Notes under the pieces: model-generated | What the model was told of the DNA's origin: nothing | What the model saw: only the letters and a program-made list of their open reading frames with translations | Database searches by the model: none | Program-made: the position numbers and the translations under genes | Assembly: GCF_021735925.1 (NCBI RefSeq) | Contig: NZ_WMEA01000006.1 | Location: 78,231 to 142,230, forward strand | DNA: 64,000 nt | From: Loktanella sp. M215 | GTDB lineage: Bacteria > Pseudomonadota > Alphaproteobacteria > Rhodobacterales > Rhodobacteraceae | Reading direction: 5' to 3' | In this document: positions 55,970-64,000 of the stretch, piece after piece | How the letters are laid out: each line of letters opens with the position of its first letter | Numbering within the stretch: the stretch's first letter is position 1

Positions 55970-57160
55970 TCATGCGCCGAACGCACGCGGCAGGTAGGTT
56001 ACTGGACCCCTGTGCTTGGACAGGGCCCGATCCTCGGCAAAGTCCACCGCACGGCCAATTGCAAGCCTGGCACGCTGGGTTTTAGGTCCTTGAAGCCGTA
56101 CCGGATCACCAGCCGAGGCGCCGAACAGAAGGCTGTCGCCATGATCTATTCGGGGATCGAAGGACTGGACGCACTGCGCTACGCGGGCTTCAAGTCCAAC
56201 CAGTTCCAGCGGAAAGATCGTACTGGTAGCAATCACCAGATCGTTGTCATCGGTATAGGCCATCACAGTCTGGGACGCTTCCAGAGCATCCGTGACGGTG
56301 TTTGCAACATCATCCAGCAGAGCTGTCAGATGGGCGGACGCGTAGCGGGCGCGTAGGGCTTCCATGCGGTCGATCTTGATGGCGAAGACCTGAATGGCTG
56401 CGGCATCCTTTTCGGACAGAAGGGTCAAGTAGTGCGACAGAGCCACATGATCGATGCGGGTATCCGTTCGTGTCTGCCGCTGGCCATCCGCAATCTGCGC
56501 GACGTCGGTCTGGGCTTTGAATGCAGCGTGTGCCGCTTGGAACCGCTTGCGCAGGGCTTCGATGTCGAAGGGCTTGGTGGCGTAATCCGTGGCGCCGGCC
56601 CGGAAGGCCTCAGCGATATGGTCCATGTCCCGCAGCGCCGTCAGCATAACAAGCGGCACGTCCTGATAGCGCGGCATCAGGCGCACCCGGCGGCACAAGT
56701 CGATCCCGCTCATCTGGGGCATACTGATGTCGAACAGCAGATAGTTGAACGTCCGGTCGGCGCTGGCCAGCAGGTCAAGCGCCTCTGCCCCCGACGATGC
56801 CATGACGATGTCGAATGCGCCCGCGCTTGCACCGATGGTGTCAACCAAATCGAGGATGAAAGGGTCATCGTCCACCGCTAGGATTGTGAAGACAGCATTG
56901 GGGGCAGGCTGTGGAGCCTGCAGCGGGGCAGCATCCCGAACCGGATCGAATGCGATGTCATGGTCCGTGTCAGCCTGAGGTGCGGCACGGGCGCTCAGCA
57001 CGCTTGTCACGGCATGGATCAACGGCAATACAATCATGCCAGCAAATCCCGACAACGTGTAGATTCCCAGCACCGACCAGAACGAGGCGCCAAGCCCAAA
57101 CGAGGCCGCGGCGCCAAAGAAGCCCACCGTCACCCCAAGTAGAATATATCCAAATACCAT
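55970..57160 (-). CDS. Membrane-anchored response regulator with degenerate GGDEF-like domain
   Basis: A 396-aa protein. Residues 1-60 form two membrane helices (ILLGVTVGFFGAAASFGLG, VLGIYTLSGFAGMIVLPLI). About 90-215 is a receiver domain with VDDD acid pocket, phospho-acceptor Asp in YLLFDISMPQMSG, Thr in VMLTALRD and Lys in YATKPFDIEAL. The remaining 160 residues have the spacing of a GGDEF domain (VFAIKIDRMEALRARYASA, then VMAYTDDNDLVIATS), but the GGDEF signature itself is replaced, so cyclase activity is unlikely. A receiver tethered to the membrane is uncommon. It may sense or relay cyclic-di-GMP-type regulation of the nearby EPS genes. No partner kinase was seen. Confidence 0.85.
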   Translation of the reverse strand: MVFGYILLGVTVGFFGAAASFGLGASFWSVLGIYTLSGFAGMIVLPLIHAVTSVLSARAAPQADTDHDIAFDPVRDAAPLQAPQPAPNAVFTILAVDDDPFILDLVDTIGASAGAFDIVMASSGAEALDLLASADRTFNYLLFDISMPQMSGIDLCRRVRLMPRYQDVPLVMLTALRDMDHIAEAFRAGATDYATKPFDIEALRKRFQAAHAAFKAQTDVAQIADGQRQTRTDTRIDHVALSHYLTLLSEKDAAAIQVFAIKIDRMEALRARYASAHLTALLDDVANTVTDALEASQTVMAYTDDNDLVIATSTIFPLELVGLEARVAQCVQSFDPRIDHGDSLLFGASAGDPVRLQGPKTQRARLAIGRAVDFAEDRALSKHRGPVTYLPRAFGA

Positions 57161-57440
57161 TTGATGCCCACCAGTCGTTCATATTGCAATTCAGGCGTGC
57201 ATATTGTCGTATTTTACAAAATCTTAAGCGACCGAGAGACCCTGCAGGGATACGTCGAAAGATCATGTTTTACTAAAATATGCTACGTCAAAGCCCAGTC
57301 GTTAGAGCAACCTTAAGAGGCATTAGGAACATCTTGATGGCCTGATTGTGGTGAAAATAAGAAGCGGACCTTGTCATGCGCACGCATAAAACGTGGCATT
57401 GCCTACCTTGGCATAAGACTTCCAGCCGGACATGAGAAAA
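57161..57440. other. Intergenic gap, upstream of the response regulator
   Basis: About 280 bases with mixed composition that should contain the promoter of the leftward response regulator. No gene or clear motif is visible. Confidence 0.35.
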
Positions 57441-57471
57441 GCCGCACATCCATAAGAATGTGCGGCCTTTT
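57441..57471 (-). terminator. Intrinsic terminator after the VPLPA-CTERM relic
   Basis: A perfect 9-bp stem (GCCGCACAT / ATGTGCGGC) with an 8-base loop, with A-rich sequence on the left and CTTTTC on the right, so it can work on either strand. It lies 20 bases past the stop of the relic at 57492 and was probably its original terminator. Confidence 0.85.
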
Positions 57472-57491
57472 CAAACCATCGGACGATTGAA

Positions 57492-57594
57492 TCAGAGAGA
57501 GCGACGGCGCATCAGGTCCAGACCACTTAGGATCAGCATCAGCAGCGACAGCCCTGCGGGCAGGGGCGCCGGGGGTAATCCTCCCCAAAATTAA
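57492..57594 (-). pseudogene. C-terminal tail of a VPLPA-CTERM protein cut by IS256
   Basis: On the minus strand the frame ending at 57492 reads GLPPAPLPAGLSLLMLILSG, then LDLMRRRSL and stop: the exosortase motif, hydrophobic helix and Arg cluster. Upstream of the motif only a few codons remain before sequence typical of an IS256 terminal repeat starts at about 57595. A terminator follows at 57441. The main body and signal of this protein are missing. Confidence 0.75.
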
Positions 57595-58390
57595 GGTAGC
57601 GTCCGTCAAGCTGGTGTAAATTCGGGTATGGCCATTCGCGGACATCGGTCAGGCGGCCTGTGTTGAGATGCTGAGAAGTGGATCGATCTGAACGGCGTCG
57701 ATGAGGCTGAAAGCCTCCACCTGCATATAGCGATGCTGGCCCTGCCAGTCGTCGTTCTGCTCGAAGAACACCGCGCCGATCAGGCGGATGATCGACGCCT
57801 CGTTTAGAAAGATCTCCACGACATCGGCCCGGCGCTTCACCTCCTTGTTCAGGTGCTCAAGTGTGTTCGTGCTGTGTAGCTTGGCGCGGTGCAGGACATC
57901 GGCCTCGCTTTCATCCATCAGTGTAGCGAGCTTTGACCAGCGGGGGTGGATCTGGTCCGCGACGTGGCGCTAGACCTCCTGTGCGCCCTTCTGGTCGGGG
58001 CTGTTTGAAGGCCTGCCGGATTACCGCGACAACGACAGTGTGTTGGCCCTTGGGCACGTGGGCAAGGGCGTTGCGCATCCAGTAGACGCGGCAGCGCTAC
58101 CCGTTTGGCCGCCACCGATCCCCTGGATTGGCTTTGGGCCTCACCATCGAAGATCAGCGCGATCGCGGCCTTCAGACCGGAATGAGCATCGGAGATCACC
58201 AGTTTGAGACCGTCTAGCCCGCGTCTTTTGAGACTGCGCAGGAACTCGGTCCAGCAGGTCTCAGCCTCTGACAGTCCCACGGTCAAGCCAATGATCTCAC
58301 GCCGCCCATCCGTGTTTACCGCCACAGCGATTATGGCCCAGACCGACCTAGCGTGAGGGCTGTGTTTGGTCCTGGCGGATCTGGTAGCGT
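57595..58390 (-). mobile_element. Degenerate IS256-family element (partial)
   Basis: A terminal-repeat-like start GGTAGCGTCCGTCAAGCTGG at about 57595 is followed by two minus-strand frames of a mutator-type transposase. One (57918-58394) contains IIAVAVNTDGRREIIGLTVG and LKRRGLDGLKLVISDAHSG with the catalytic Asp. The other (57649-57918) contains ADVVEIFLNEASIIRLIGAV and RYMQVEAFSLIDAVQIDPLL. The frames are broken by indels, a short stretch before LHSTNTLEHLNKE is deleted, and the 5' third of the gene and the other terminal repeat are missing. The element abuts the integrase gene at 58391. It cannot move by itself. Confidence 0.85.
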
Positions 58391-59659
58391 TCATCGTCGG
58401 CGTGTTTTGAAGCGCGTGCGCTCATCGTGGAGATCCATGATTTTCTGCACTACCGCTACCTCCGATGCGATCGGATGCGGATGTCGTGCAATCACCTCCT
58501 CGGGCCAGACGGATTTCAGCGCTACGGATGGTGTACCCGGCTTTCCACCGATGTCGCAGCCTGTCAGTGCAGCAACTTCTGCGACCGAACACATCGTGTC
58601 CATGTTCGCGATGAACTGGTGACGGCAACTGTAGAGAGAGTAGTGTACCAATCGCCGCGGAAAGAGTAACCGGCTCAAGGTCCTCAGGAGCTTTGCGACG
58701 GTGGCGTGCGCGTCATCGAACGTCCCGCGCATGTTCCAGGCCCGCCCCCGGTCGCTCATGCGCTGAACCGCTCCAACGGCGGCGTCGGTCAGATTGGTGA
58801 TGTCGATGGTCCGCATCACGCCGTTGCCGCTCATGTTTGTCGTTGCCGAGTTCATGACGAACAGCAAAATCATGCGCGCGCCGGTCGCCCGGTCCGTCAC
58901 CGCCTCGACTGACGTCGCACGCCATTCAAGTGGCCGCAGCCCGACGCTGACGCCTGCGACCATCCAGTCGCGCAAAATTTGCGGCGTGTCAGATCGCACG
59001 ATTTGATAGAGGATCGTCTGCTGGATCAGGTTGAAATCGTCGAAATCGAAACAAGTGGCTTTCCGCGGCGGTGCCGCACTGCGTTTGCCAGTGCGATCTT
59101 TACCGGCACGGCTTTCATGACGCGCGCGGTCAGTGTCGAGCAGGTTGAGAGCTGTCGTGGTACCGTCGTGCGGCAGGCCGCCGATGACGTTGTATGCGGC
59201 ACGTCTGTAGAGCCGCCACGTTGCCGCACTAAGACCCGGCTTCAGTGACATGAGCCAGACCGCGAAGGCATGGACATCGAGCCCGCCAAGATATCCGTCG
59301 CTCTCATCCAGTCGACAATGATGAATGCTGCACTCGCGTCGGTACCTTTTGATCAGGATTGCGGTGCGATGCAGATACCTCTGTGATGTCTCGGCAGAGA
59401 TTTCGCCGTTGGAGGCTGAAGTGTAACCACCTTTGCTTCCAGCATCACCAGGCGACGCGACCGGTTTCATGACCTGCTCACGCGCCGCAATGATCTCAGC
59501 GAGCGCATGCCGTGACGGTAACGCCGGACATCTCTGACGCGATATGATCTGCTCCGGGATGGGGAAGGGGGGTGCCACCTGCATGTGCTCCTGCGAGGAT
59601 CCACGGCTTGCGTCCTGTGCATCCCAATTTCCATCATTGCCGTTCGAATGTCCGCTCAT
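58391..59659 (-). CDS. Tyrosine-recombinase-like integrase, possibly without catalytic Tyr
   Basis: A 422-aa protein whose C-terminal half fits the phage/plasmid integrase fold: SVGLRPLEWRATSV (catalytic Arg I), then YSLYSCRHQFIANM (Arg II with adjacent His) and EVAALTGCDIG. At the place where a His/Trp-x-Tyr end is expected, the sequence reads GTPSVALKSVWPEEV, and I find no convincing nucleophile Tyr. The enzyme may be inactive, or this branch may use another layout. The first 110 residues are low-complexity and unlike known domains. It adjoins the IS256 remnant, and no attachment site or tRNA was seen nearby. Confidence 0.7.
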   Translation of the reverse strand: MSGHSNGNDGNWDAQDASRGSSQEHMQVAPPFPIPEQIISRQRCPALPSRHALAEIIAAREQVMKPVASPGDAGSKGGYTSASNGEISAETSQRYLHRTAILIKRYRRECSIHHCRLDESDGYLGGLDVHAFAVWLMSLKPGLSAATWRLYRRAAYNVIGGLPHDGTTTALNLLDTDRARHESRAGKDRTGKRSAAPPRKATCFDFDDFNLIQQTILYQIVRSDTPQILRDWMVAGVSVGLRPLEWRATSVEAVTDRATGARMILLFVMNSATTNMSGNGVMRTIDITNLTDAAVGAVQRMSDRGRAWNMRGTFDDAHATVAKLLRTLSRLLFPRRLVHYSLYSCRHQFIANMDTMCSVAEVAALTGCDIGGKPGTPSVALKSVWPEEVIARHPHPIASEVAVVQKIMDLHDERTRFKTRRR

Positions 59660-60680
59660 GGTCGTATCCTCTCATGCGGACCATCCTGGCGTGGTCGCCA
59701 TTACGATATTGAAAATAAGTCTGAACGATCAGTTAATGGCATATGGGTTGGCATTCATTTCCAACGTGACCTAATCATATGACGGTCGTCCTATCTGTCC
59801 GTATCGCAGTCTGGGCGCGCGGAGGGTCAGGTTCCTGTAACGTGAGCACTGTCGGCGATATCGAGGGCCGGGCGAGCGGGCTATCACATCGTGCCGTCGA
59901 AATCGCCTTCATTATTCAATGGCGGGACCCACTCTCGCGACAGGGCGCCAATTTTAAAATCGTTTACTATCCGCATTACCTCCCCATTAAGCTACACGAG
60001 GTGGACATTGGTGCTCCGGCACGTTGAGGCGTTTAATCGAGATCGTAGAGAATTAATTCTCATTTCAAGTCGATCTCGAATTGCTTGTATTACATGACCA
60101 TTGCGTCAGCGCACCCGGCAAGATCATGATGTTCGGGACGTCGCGACGTCTGCTGATGTTGCCGGACGCCCTGGCCGTCGATCGATCACCGATAGGGCGC
60201 CCGGCTGAAGCATTCATCCGGCATAGAATGGGCCTCGTTTGAAGCTAGAAGTTTCACAGGCTGAAGTCAGGGTCTGATTTCAGTGTCTTTCATGATTTTT
60301 GACACATCCTGACAAGTGTTTGTATTTTATAATAAGATTATGTCCTGGTGTCGCGAGATGGCAACAGCCGCTCCGGGATGTTGCTGTTGGCGCTTCATGA
60401 CCCATCAGTCCGCGCTCCAGAAGTGTCGTTCTGGCGTCACGCGACGGGTCACATTAAAGTACATGTATGCTATGAGGTATTTGCAGCTTAAATACCTGCA
60501 CCTCACGGACATGCTACAGGCCAAATACGGCGACGTCACGGGTGAATGCCCACCAGGTATTTCTGCGTATGCGATGTCGGAACGTTTCGAGGACAATGAA
60601 TCGTTGATTTGGCCTGATGCAGCCTATTATATTTTCGCTTTTTAATATTATGAATTGATCATACTGCAGTAATTTGGTAT
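59660..60680. other. 1-kb stretch without a supported gene
   Basis: Several short frames occur here but none has a convincing ribosome site or recognisable protein. The one notable structure is an inverted repeat AGGTATTT / AAATACCT at 60475-60497 with a 7-base loop. Composition drops toward AT at the right end. It may be degraded mobile DNA. Confidence 0.4.
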
Positions 60681-60974
60681 ATGTTTTTTCAACATATGAC
60701 AAGGTTAAGTCCAATGCTGCTTCAGTCTCTCTCCATTGCCTCCATCTTGTCGAATGCAACGCGATCCGGCGGTCGTGACGTTGTCGTTGATCGTACCGCG
60801 GAAGGGCTGTATCGCAATGCGCTTACATATCTCGAGCTTTGGAAAGTTCGCGCATTGAAAGCAGAAGTCGGCCTGTCTCTCGCAGAACAGAACTGTGAAA
60901 ATCTCCAGGCCGAGGTCCAAGAGCTACGCAGTAGCGTCGCAACCCTGTTAAAGACCAGTCGCGGGCAGTCATGA
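60681..60974 (+). CDS. Possible small coiled-coil protein
   Basis: A frame of 97 codons encoding a protein whose second half (ALTYLELWKVRALKAEVG, then LAEQNCENLQAEVQELRSSV) looks like an amphipathic coiled coil. The region before the start is AT-rich, and AAGG precedes an in-frame ATG only weakly. I do not recognise a family. It could be a real gene of the accessory region or a chance frame. Confidence 0.35.
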   Translation: MFFQHMTRLSPMLLQSLSIASILSNATRSGGRDVVVDRTAEGLYRNALTYLELWKVRALKAEVGLSLAEQNCENLQAEVQELRSSVATLLKTSRGQS

Positions 60975-61156
60975 GAACTGGCCTCACGTAATATGGGCGG
61001 GGTACCAGTCCTGACGTTTCAACCGATGTAAGGGCGGCGCTGGCAGGATCTTCATGTATCCTCATCCTATGTCATTGCCCTGTTCGATCTTTCGCTTGAT
61101 TCATGCACGTCGCCCGCAATGTCGCTTCATTCGACACGATCAAATGGAGCGATGAC

Positions 61157-61960
61157 ATGACCGCAATTCTCTACGACAGGACGTACACCGACAGCTATCT
61201 CGCGATCAAGGACGGCCGGGCAACCGTCAAATCAGCACTGGACCGCATCAAATCCAGCCGGCTTCATGGTGGGCTCGGCAACCAGTTCGAACAGTGCCTG
61301 ACAGTCGCGCGACGGGTATCTGCTGCGCAGCGCAGGCTGGCGATGCGGACCCGGGACGCCTCTGACTCCGTACCTGCGGCGGAATCTGCATCGGAACTGG
61401 ATCTGCTGCAGAACGCGCACGTGCAGCGGAGCCAGTCGGCGGCAGATGCGATCGGACCGGCGGAACTTGACGCGTTTGACCGCGAGTTCAGACGCCTGCT
61501 CCTTCTAATCACAGAAATAGTTAACTCAATGATTAGACTGATTGGCCGGCTTTTCGGTGTGGACTTGCCACTTATCGATGACGAGCCGATCAGAACAGCT
61601 GTTTACGGAAACGCTGACTACCGCAGAGCCAAACACGGTGACGCGGGCACGGTACAGGCGGTCGGGGACATCATGCAGCGGGACTACGAGACCGTTCTTG
61701 TCAGGGCGCCTGATCAAAATCCGGCAGTGACGTCGATAGAGTTGATCCGTCAGGTTCGCAACTGCGTCACGCGAAACGGCGGCCCGGCTGATTTAGTCGA
61801 CGATCACAGACGTGCGTATCTTGATGACCTGACGCAGGAGGAGCGGACGACGCTGACGCACGCCTCAGGCAACCAGCTCGTCGAACATCTCTATCGACAG
61901 ATACCGCTGGATGAGGTCAGGCCGTTCATGGATCGTCGTATCGACACGATGACAATCTGA
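61157..61960 (+). CDS. Hypothetical protein of the accessory region
   Basis: A 267-aa protein from the ATG at 61157, preceded by GGAG 7 bases upstream and followed by a strong terminator, so it is likely a genuine single-gene unit. It is mainly alpha-helical and polar, with no signal peptide. One hydrophobic stretch near residues 115-133 (LLLLITEIVNSMIRLIGRLF) could be a single membrane or amphipathic helix. Arg and Asp are abundant. I recognise no domain. Its placement between recombinase and transposase remains suggests mobile-element cargo. Confidence 0.6.
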   Translation: MTAILYDRTYTDSYLAIKDGRATVKSALDRIKSSRLHGGLGNQFEQCLTVARRVSAAQRRLAMRTRDASDSVPAAESASELDLLQNAHVQRSQSAADAIGPAELDAFDREFRRLLLLITEIVNSMIRLIGRLFGVDLPLIDDEPIRTAVYGNADYRRAKHGDAGTVQAVGDIMQRDYETVLVRAPDQNPAVTSIELIRQVRNCVTRNGGPADLVDDHRRAYLDDLTQEERTTLTHASGNQLVEHLYRQIPLDEVRPFMDRRIDTMTI

Positions 61961-61993
61961 TTATTTTAATTGTCTGGTGACGACACTCAGGAA

Positions 61994-62021
61994 AGAGCCC
62001 CGGCCGGGGGCTCTTTTTTTG
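61994..62021 (+). terminator. Strong intrinsic terminator
   Basis: An 8-bp stem (AGAGCCCC / GGGGCTCT), loop GGCCG, then a run of T, 34 bases after the stop at 61960. Confidence 0.92.
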
Positions 62022-62298
62022 TTACGTGTCAGGGTAATGCAAAGCTAGCCGATCATAACCGCTCCATTGCAACCGCCCGCCTTATTGCTGAGGGGACCAA
62101 AGGCTGAACGTCCTACGTTTCTGAAGGGCACAGTTGGCAACCGTATAGAGTGGCCGGGCTGCATGACCGCCTCAACATATCTTCATGCATTGAGAGCCGA
62201 TCATCCTACAAATTTTCAAATCCGGAATGCGAGCGGGGCGGACAACCTGTTGTTGTCCGCCGCATTTGCCATCAGGTCATCATTTTCAGCGCCATTCG

Positions 62299-62741
62299 TC
62301 ACTGCAGAACAGGCCGTCCTTCCAGAGCGATGGCGCAGTCCAAAATCCTGTTGGCGTCTCGCAGGCTGATGCGCCGCCGTGTCATAGCAGGAGCCCGTTC
62401 GAGGGCCATGAGAGCTGCTTCACGCGAAGCTTGTGCAGTCCCAGCTTCCGGGCCTGTCGGTCGGTGAAATCATGAAGTTGCAGCGGGGTCAGAGCGGGCA
62501 CTTCAAGCAGCTGGCATCGGCTCCTGATGGGCTCCGGGATATTGCTTGCGGTGTTCGACGTCAGAATCCAGGAAATGTATGACATGTCGAACACGATTCT
62601 GAAATACGGACACTCCCAGGCCCTTGCCGTAGCGGGTTCGAGCAGCGACAGCAGGGAGTCCGAGAACGAGAAGTGAGCCCCCTTCTCGGAAGATCCTGAT
62701 TTCGCTTTGCAGATCTCGTCGACGACGATCAAAGGGTTTGC
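62299..62741 (-). pseudogene. 3' part of an AAA+ ATPase gene interrupted by IS21
   Basis: From the IS21 end at 62742 the minus strand reads PLIVVDEICKAKSGSSEKG (Walker B), then SFSDSLLSLLEPATARAWEC, WILTSNTASNIPEPIRSRC (sensor-1/arginine-finger region) and LTPLQLHDFTDRQARKLGL. This is the second half of a Lon-like AAA+ module. At about 62412 the frame shifts, and the tail continues as ERAPAMTRRRISLRDANRI, then LDCAIALEGRPVLQ, stopping at 62299. The Walker A half lies beyond the IS or is lost. Two lesions, insertion and frameshift, make it non-functional. Confidence 0.75.
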
Positions 62742-62814
62742 TGTTGATTTCCACCCAGAAGTGACCCGGGTTTTCCATCGAGAACTGACCCACCTTGATG
62801 TTATGTTTCAGTGG

Positions 62815-63608
62815 TCAGGCTTGGGTCAAGACATCGTTGTCCTCCCTTTTTTTCCGGGCCGCGACGGCGGCGCTGGCCTTGAAGCGGAAGCTGTCGTTGC
62901 CGGTCTCTATGATGTGGCAGCGATGGGTCAGGCGATCGAGGAGCGCCGTTGTCATCTTGGGGTCCCCAAAGACGGTCGCCCATTCGCTGAAGCTCAGGTT
63001 CGTGGTGATGACGACACTGGTGCGCTCGTAGAGTTTGCTCAGCAGATGGAAGAGCAGCGCGCCGCCTGATGCACTGAACGGCAGGTAGCCAAGTTCGTCC
63101 AGGATCACGAGATCCAGTCGGACGAGGCTTTCGGCAAGCTGTCCGGCTTTACCTTTGGCCTTCTCCTGTTCGAGCGTGTTGACGAGCTCGATGGTCGAGA
63201 AGAAGCGAACCTTGCGGCGGTGATGCTCGACAGCCTGCACGCCGAGGGCTGTCGCGACATGCGTTTTGCCGGTGCCGGGGCCCCGATCAGCACGACGTTC
63301 TGGGCACCGTCCATGAAGTCGCCGCGATGAAGTTGGCGCACCGTGGCCTCGTTGATCTCACTGGCCGCAAAGTCGAAGCCGGACAGGTCCTTATAAGCGG
63401 GGAAGCGAGCGGCCTTCATGTGGTAGGCAATGGACCGGACCTCACGTTCTGCGACCTCAGCCTTCAACAACTGGGCGAGCATCGGCACCGCGGCATCAAA
63501 GGCGGGTGCGCCTTGTTCCATGAGGTCTGTCACGGCTTGCGCCATCCCGTGCATCTTCAGACTGCGGAGCATGATGATGATGGCACCGCTGGCAGGATCA
63601 TGACGCAT
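62815..63608 (-). pseudogene. istB: IS21 helper ATPase IstB, frameshifted in Walker A
   Basis: IstB is the AAA+ target-selection ATPase of IS21 elements, normally about 250-265 aa. The first part from the ATG at 63608 ([40 protein letters not shown]) reaches VVLIGAPAP, where the expected [11 protein letters not shown] is out of frame. The rest ([40 protein letters not shown]) is in another frame. Adding one C to the C-run at about 63281 (plus strand) restores [12 protein letters not shown]. It may be a miscall in a homopolymer or a real lesion. Confidence 0.85.
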
Positions 63609-64000
63609 GGCGGCCTCCGGCGGTCCGGGCCCGCAGGCCGTCATAGCGTTCGACATTGGCCTTTGGCTCGCGGCGCAGAGCAAGGGCCTGTGGCGTGTCG
63701 ATGTCCGGCCCACCAATCGTCTTTCCGTCGATCAGACGGTGCAGAAGGTTCAGCACATGGGTCTTGGTTGCGACGCCCTCAGCCAAGGCCATTTCCACGG
63801 CGACCAACACAGCCTGTTCATCGTGATGGAGGACCAACGCCAGGATATCGACGATCTCGCGATCACCGCCTGGCTTGCGCAGCATGAGGTCTTGCAGCTG
63901 CTTGAAGGCCGGAGGGAATTCCGCAAAGGGCGCACCGTTCCGCAATGCACCGGGCTTGCGGTGAAGGACGGCAGGTAATGCCGCCAATCGTAGATCGTGC
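63598..64000 (-). pseudogene. istA: IS21 transposase IstA, C-terminal part (partial)
   Basis: The 3' end of istA overlaps the istB start and reads VLHRKPGALRNGAPFAEFPP, PGGDREIVDILALVLHHDEQ, ending near RREPKANVERYDGLRAR. Just before, at about 63969, the expected DWRHYLP stands in another frame, and one extra C there would join them. The catalytic DDE core lies outside the window. Confidence 0.75.

Larger units (their letters stand above)
62742..64000 (-). mobile_element. IS21-family element, cut by the window end
   Basis: The left terminal sequence TGTTGATTTCCACCCAGAAG begins at 62742, directly at the break in the AAA+ gene. The similar GTGACCC/CTGACCC repeats that follow are typical of IS21 ends. 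Genes istB and istA follow on the minus strand, and the other end lies beyond 64000. Both genes carry a one-base shift as sequenced. Confidence 0.88.

Noticed and set aside
1..64000. CRISPR arrays, tRNA and rRNA genes
   Set aside because: No regularly spaced direct repeats and no recognisable tRNA or rRNA sequence were found on reading through.

Overview
The window looks like a piece of a Rhodobacterales (roseobacter-type alphaproteobacterium) genome and most resembles an extrachromosomal exopolysaccharide/biofilm replicon. The reasons are high-GC alphaproteobacterial codon use, an exosortase of the VPLPA-CTERM-specific type with several VPLPA-CTERM proteins, a protein of the gene-transfer-agent spike-base family, a rhamnose (rmlCBDA) operon beside polysaccharide genes, a ParA-type partition ATPase, and a dense collection of IS remnants. 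No replication initiator, rRNA, tRNA or CRISPR array was seen, so plasmid location is an inference.

Layout. 1-1.3 kb: a second copy of rmlA (rfbA) and a decayed rmlB fragment. 1.3-8.9 kb: a phosphoesterase, a polyprenyl-phosphate sugar transferase, Kdo-precursor genes kdsD-kdsA flanked by broken yjbF and yjbH relatives, a Wzy-like polymerase and a frameshifted glycosyltransferase. 9.1-10.8 kb: nested mobile-element debris (IS3, AlpA-like regulator, integrase stub, IS66) sitting in a VPLPA-CTERM gene of which only the tail remains. 10.8-21.3 kb: the exosortase-associated export/assembly block (tyrosine kinase, chain-length protein, AAA ATPase, sugar transferase, PrsT-like TPR lipoprotein, Wza-like export protein, outer-membrane barrel, glycosyltransferase). 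21.4-22.9 kb: ParA-like ATPase and a small membrane protein. 23.0-27.3 kb: rhomboid protease, exosortase D, acyltransferase, VPLPA-CTERM protein. 27.4-41.1 kb: VanZ-like protein, acyltransferases, glycosyltransferases, pyruvyl transferase plus FrhB-like protein, small RTX protein, flippase, SGNH hydrolase plus spike-base protein, beta-helix protein, O-antigen polymerase/ligase. 41.2-49.0 kb: a complete type I secretion system followed by a 952-aa beta-helix protein likely to be its cargo. 49.1-52.5 kb: rmlCBDA. 52.6-57.6 kb: two VPLPA-CTERM proteins, UDP-glucose dehydrogenase, a membrane-bound response regulator and a third, IS-truncated VPLPA-CTERM tail. 57.6-64 kb: IS256, integrase, unknown genes, a broken AAA ATPase and an IS21 element that runs off the end.

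Functionally, rmlABCD supplies dTDP-rhamnose, ugd UDP-glucuronate and kdsDA Kdo-8-phosphate. Two initiating sugar transferases, several glycosyltransferases, acyl and pyruvyl transferases, one flippase and two polymerase/ligase-type proteins would build the polymer. The tyrosine kinase/chain-length/Wza-like set would control length and export. Exosortase D would process VPLPA-CTERM surface proteins, and the type I system would export RTX and beta-helix proteins that probably act in or on the matrix.

The region also shows marked decay: at least nine genes are truncated, frameshifted or carry an internal stop. Four of the frameshifts are explained by loss of a single G/C, so a base-calling artefact has to be considered beside real pseudogenisation.
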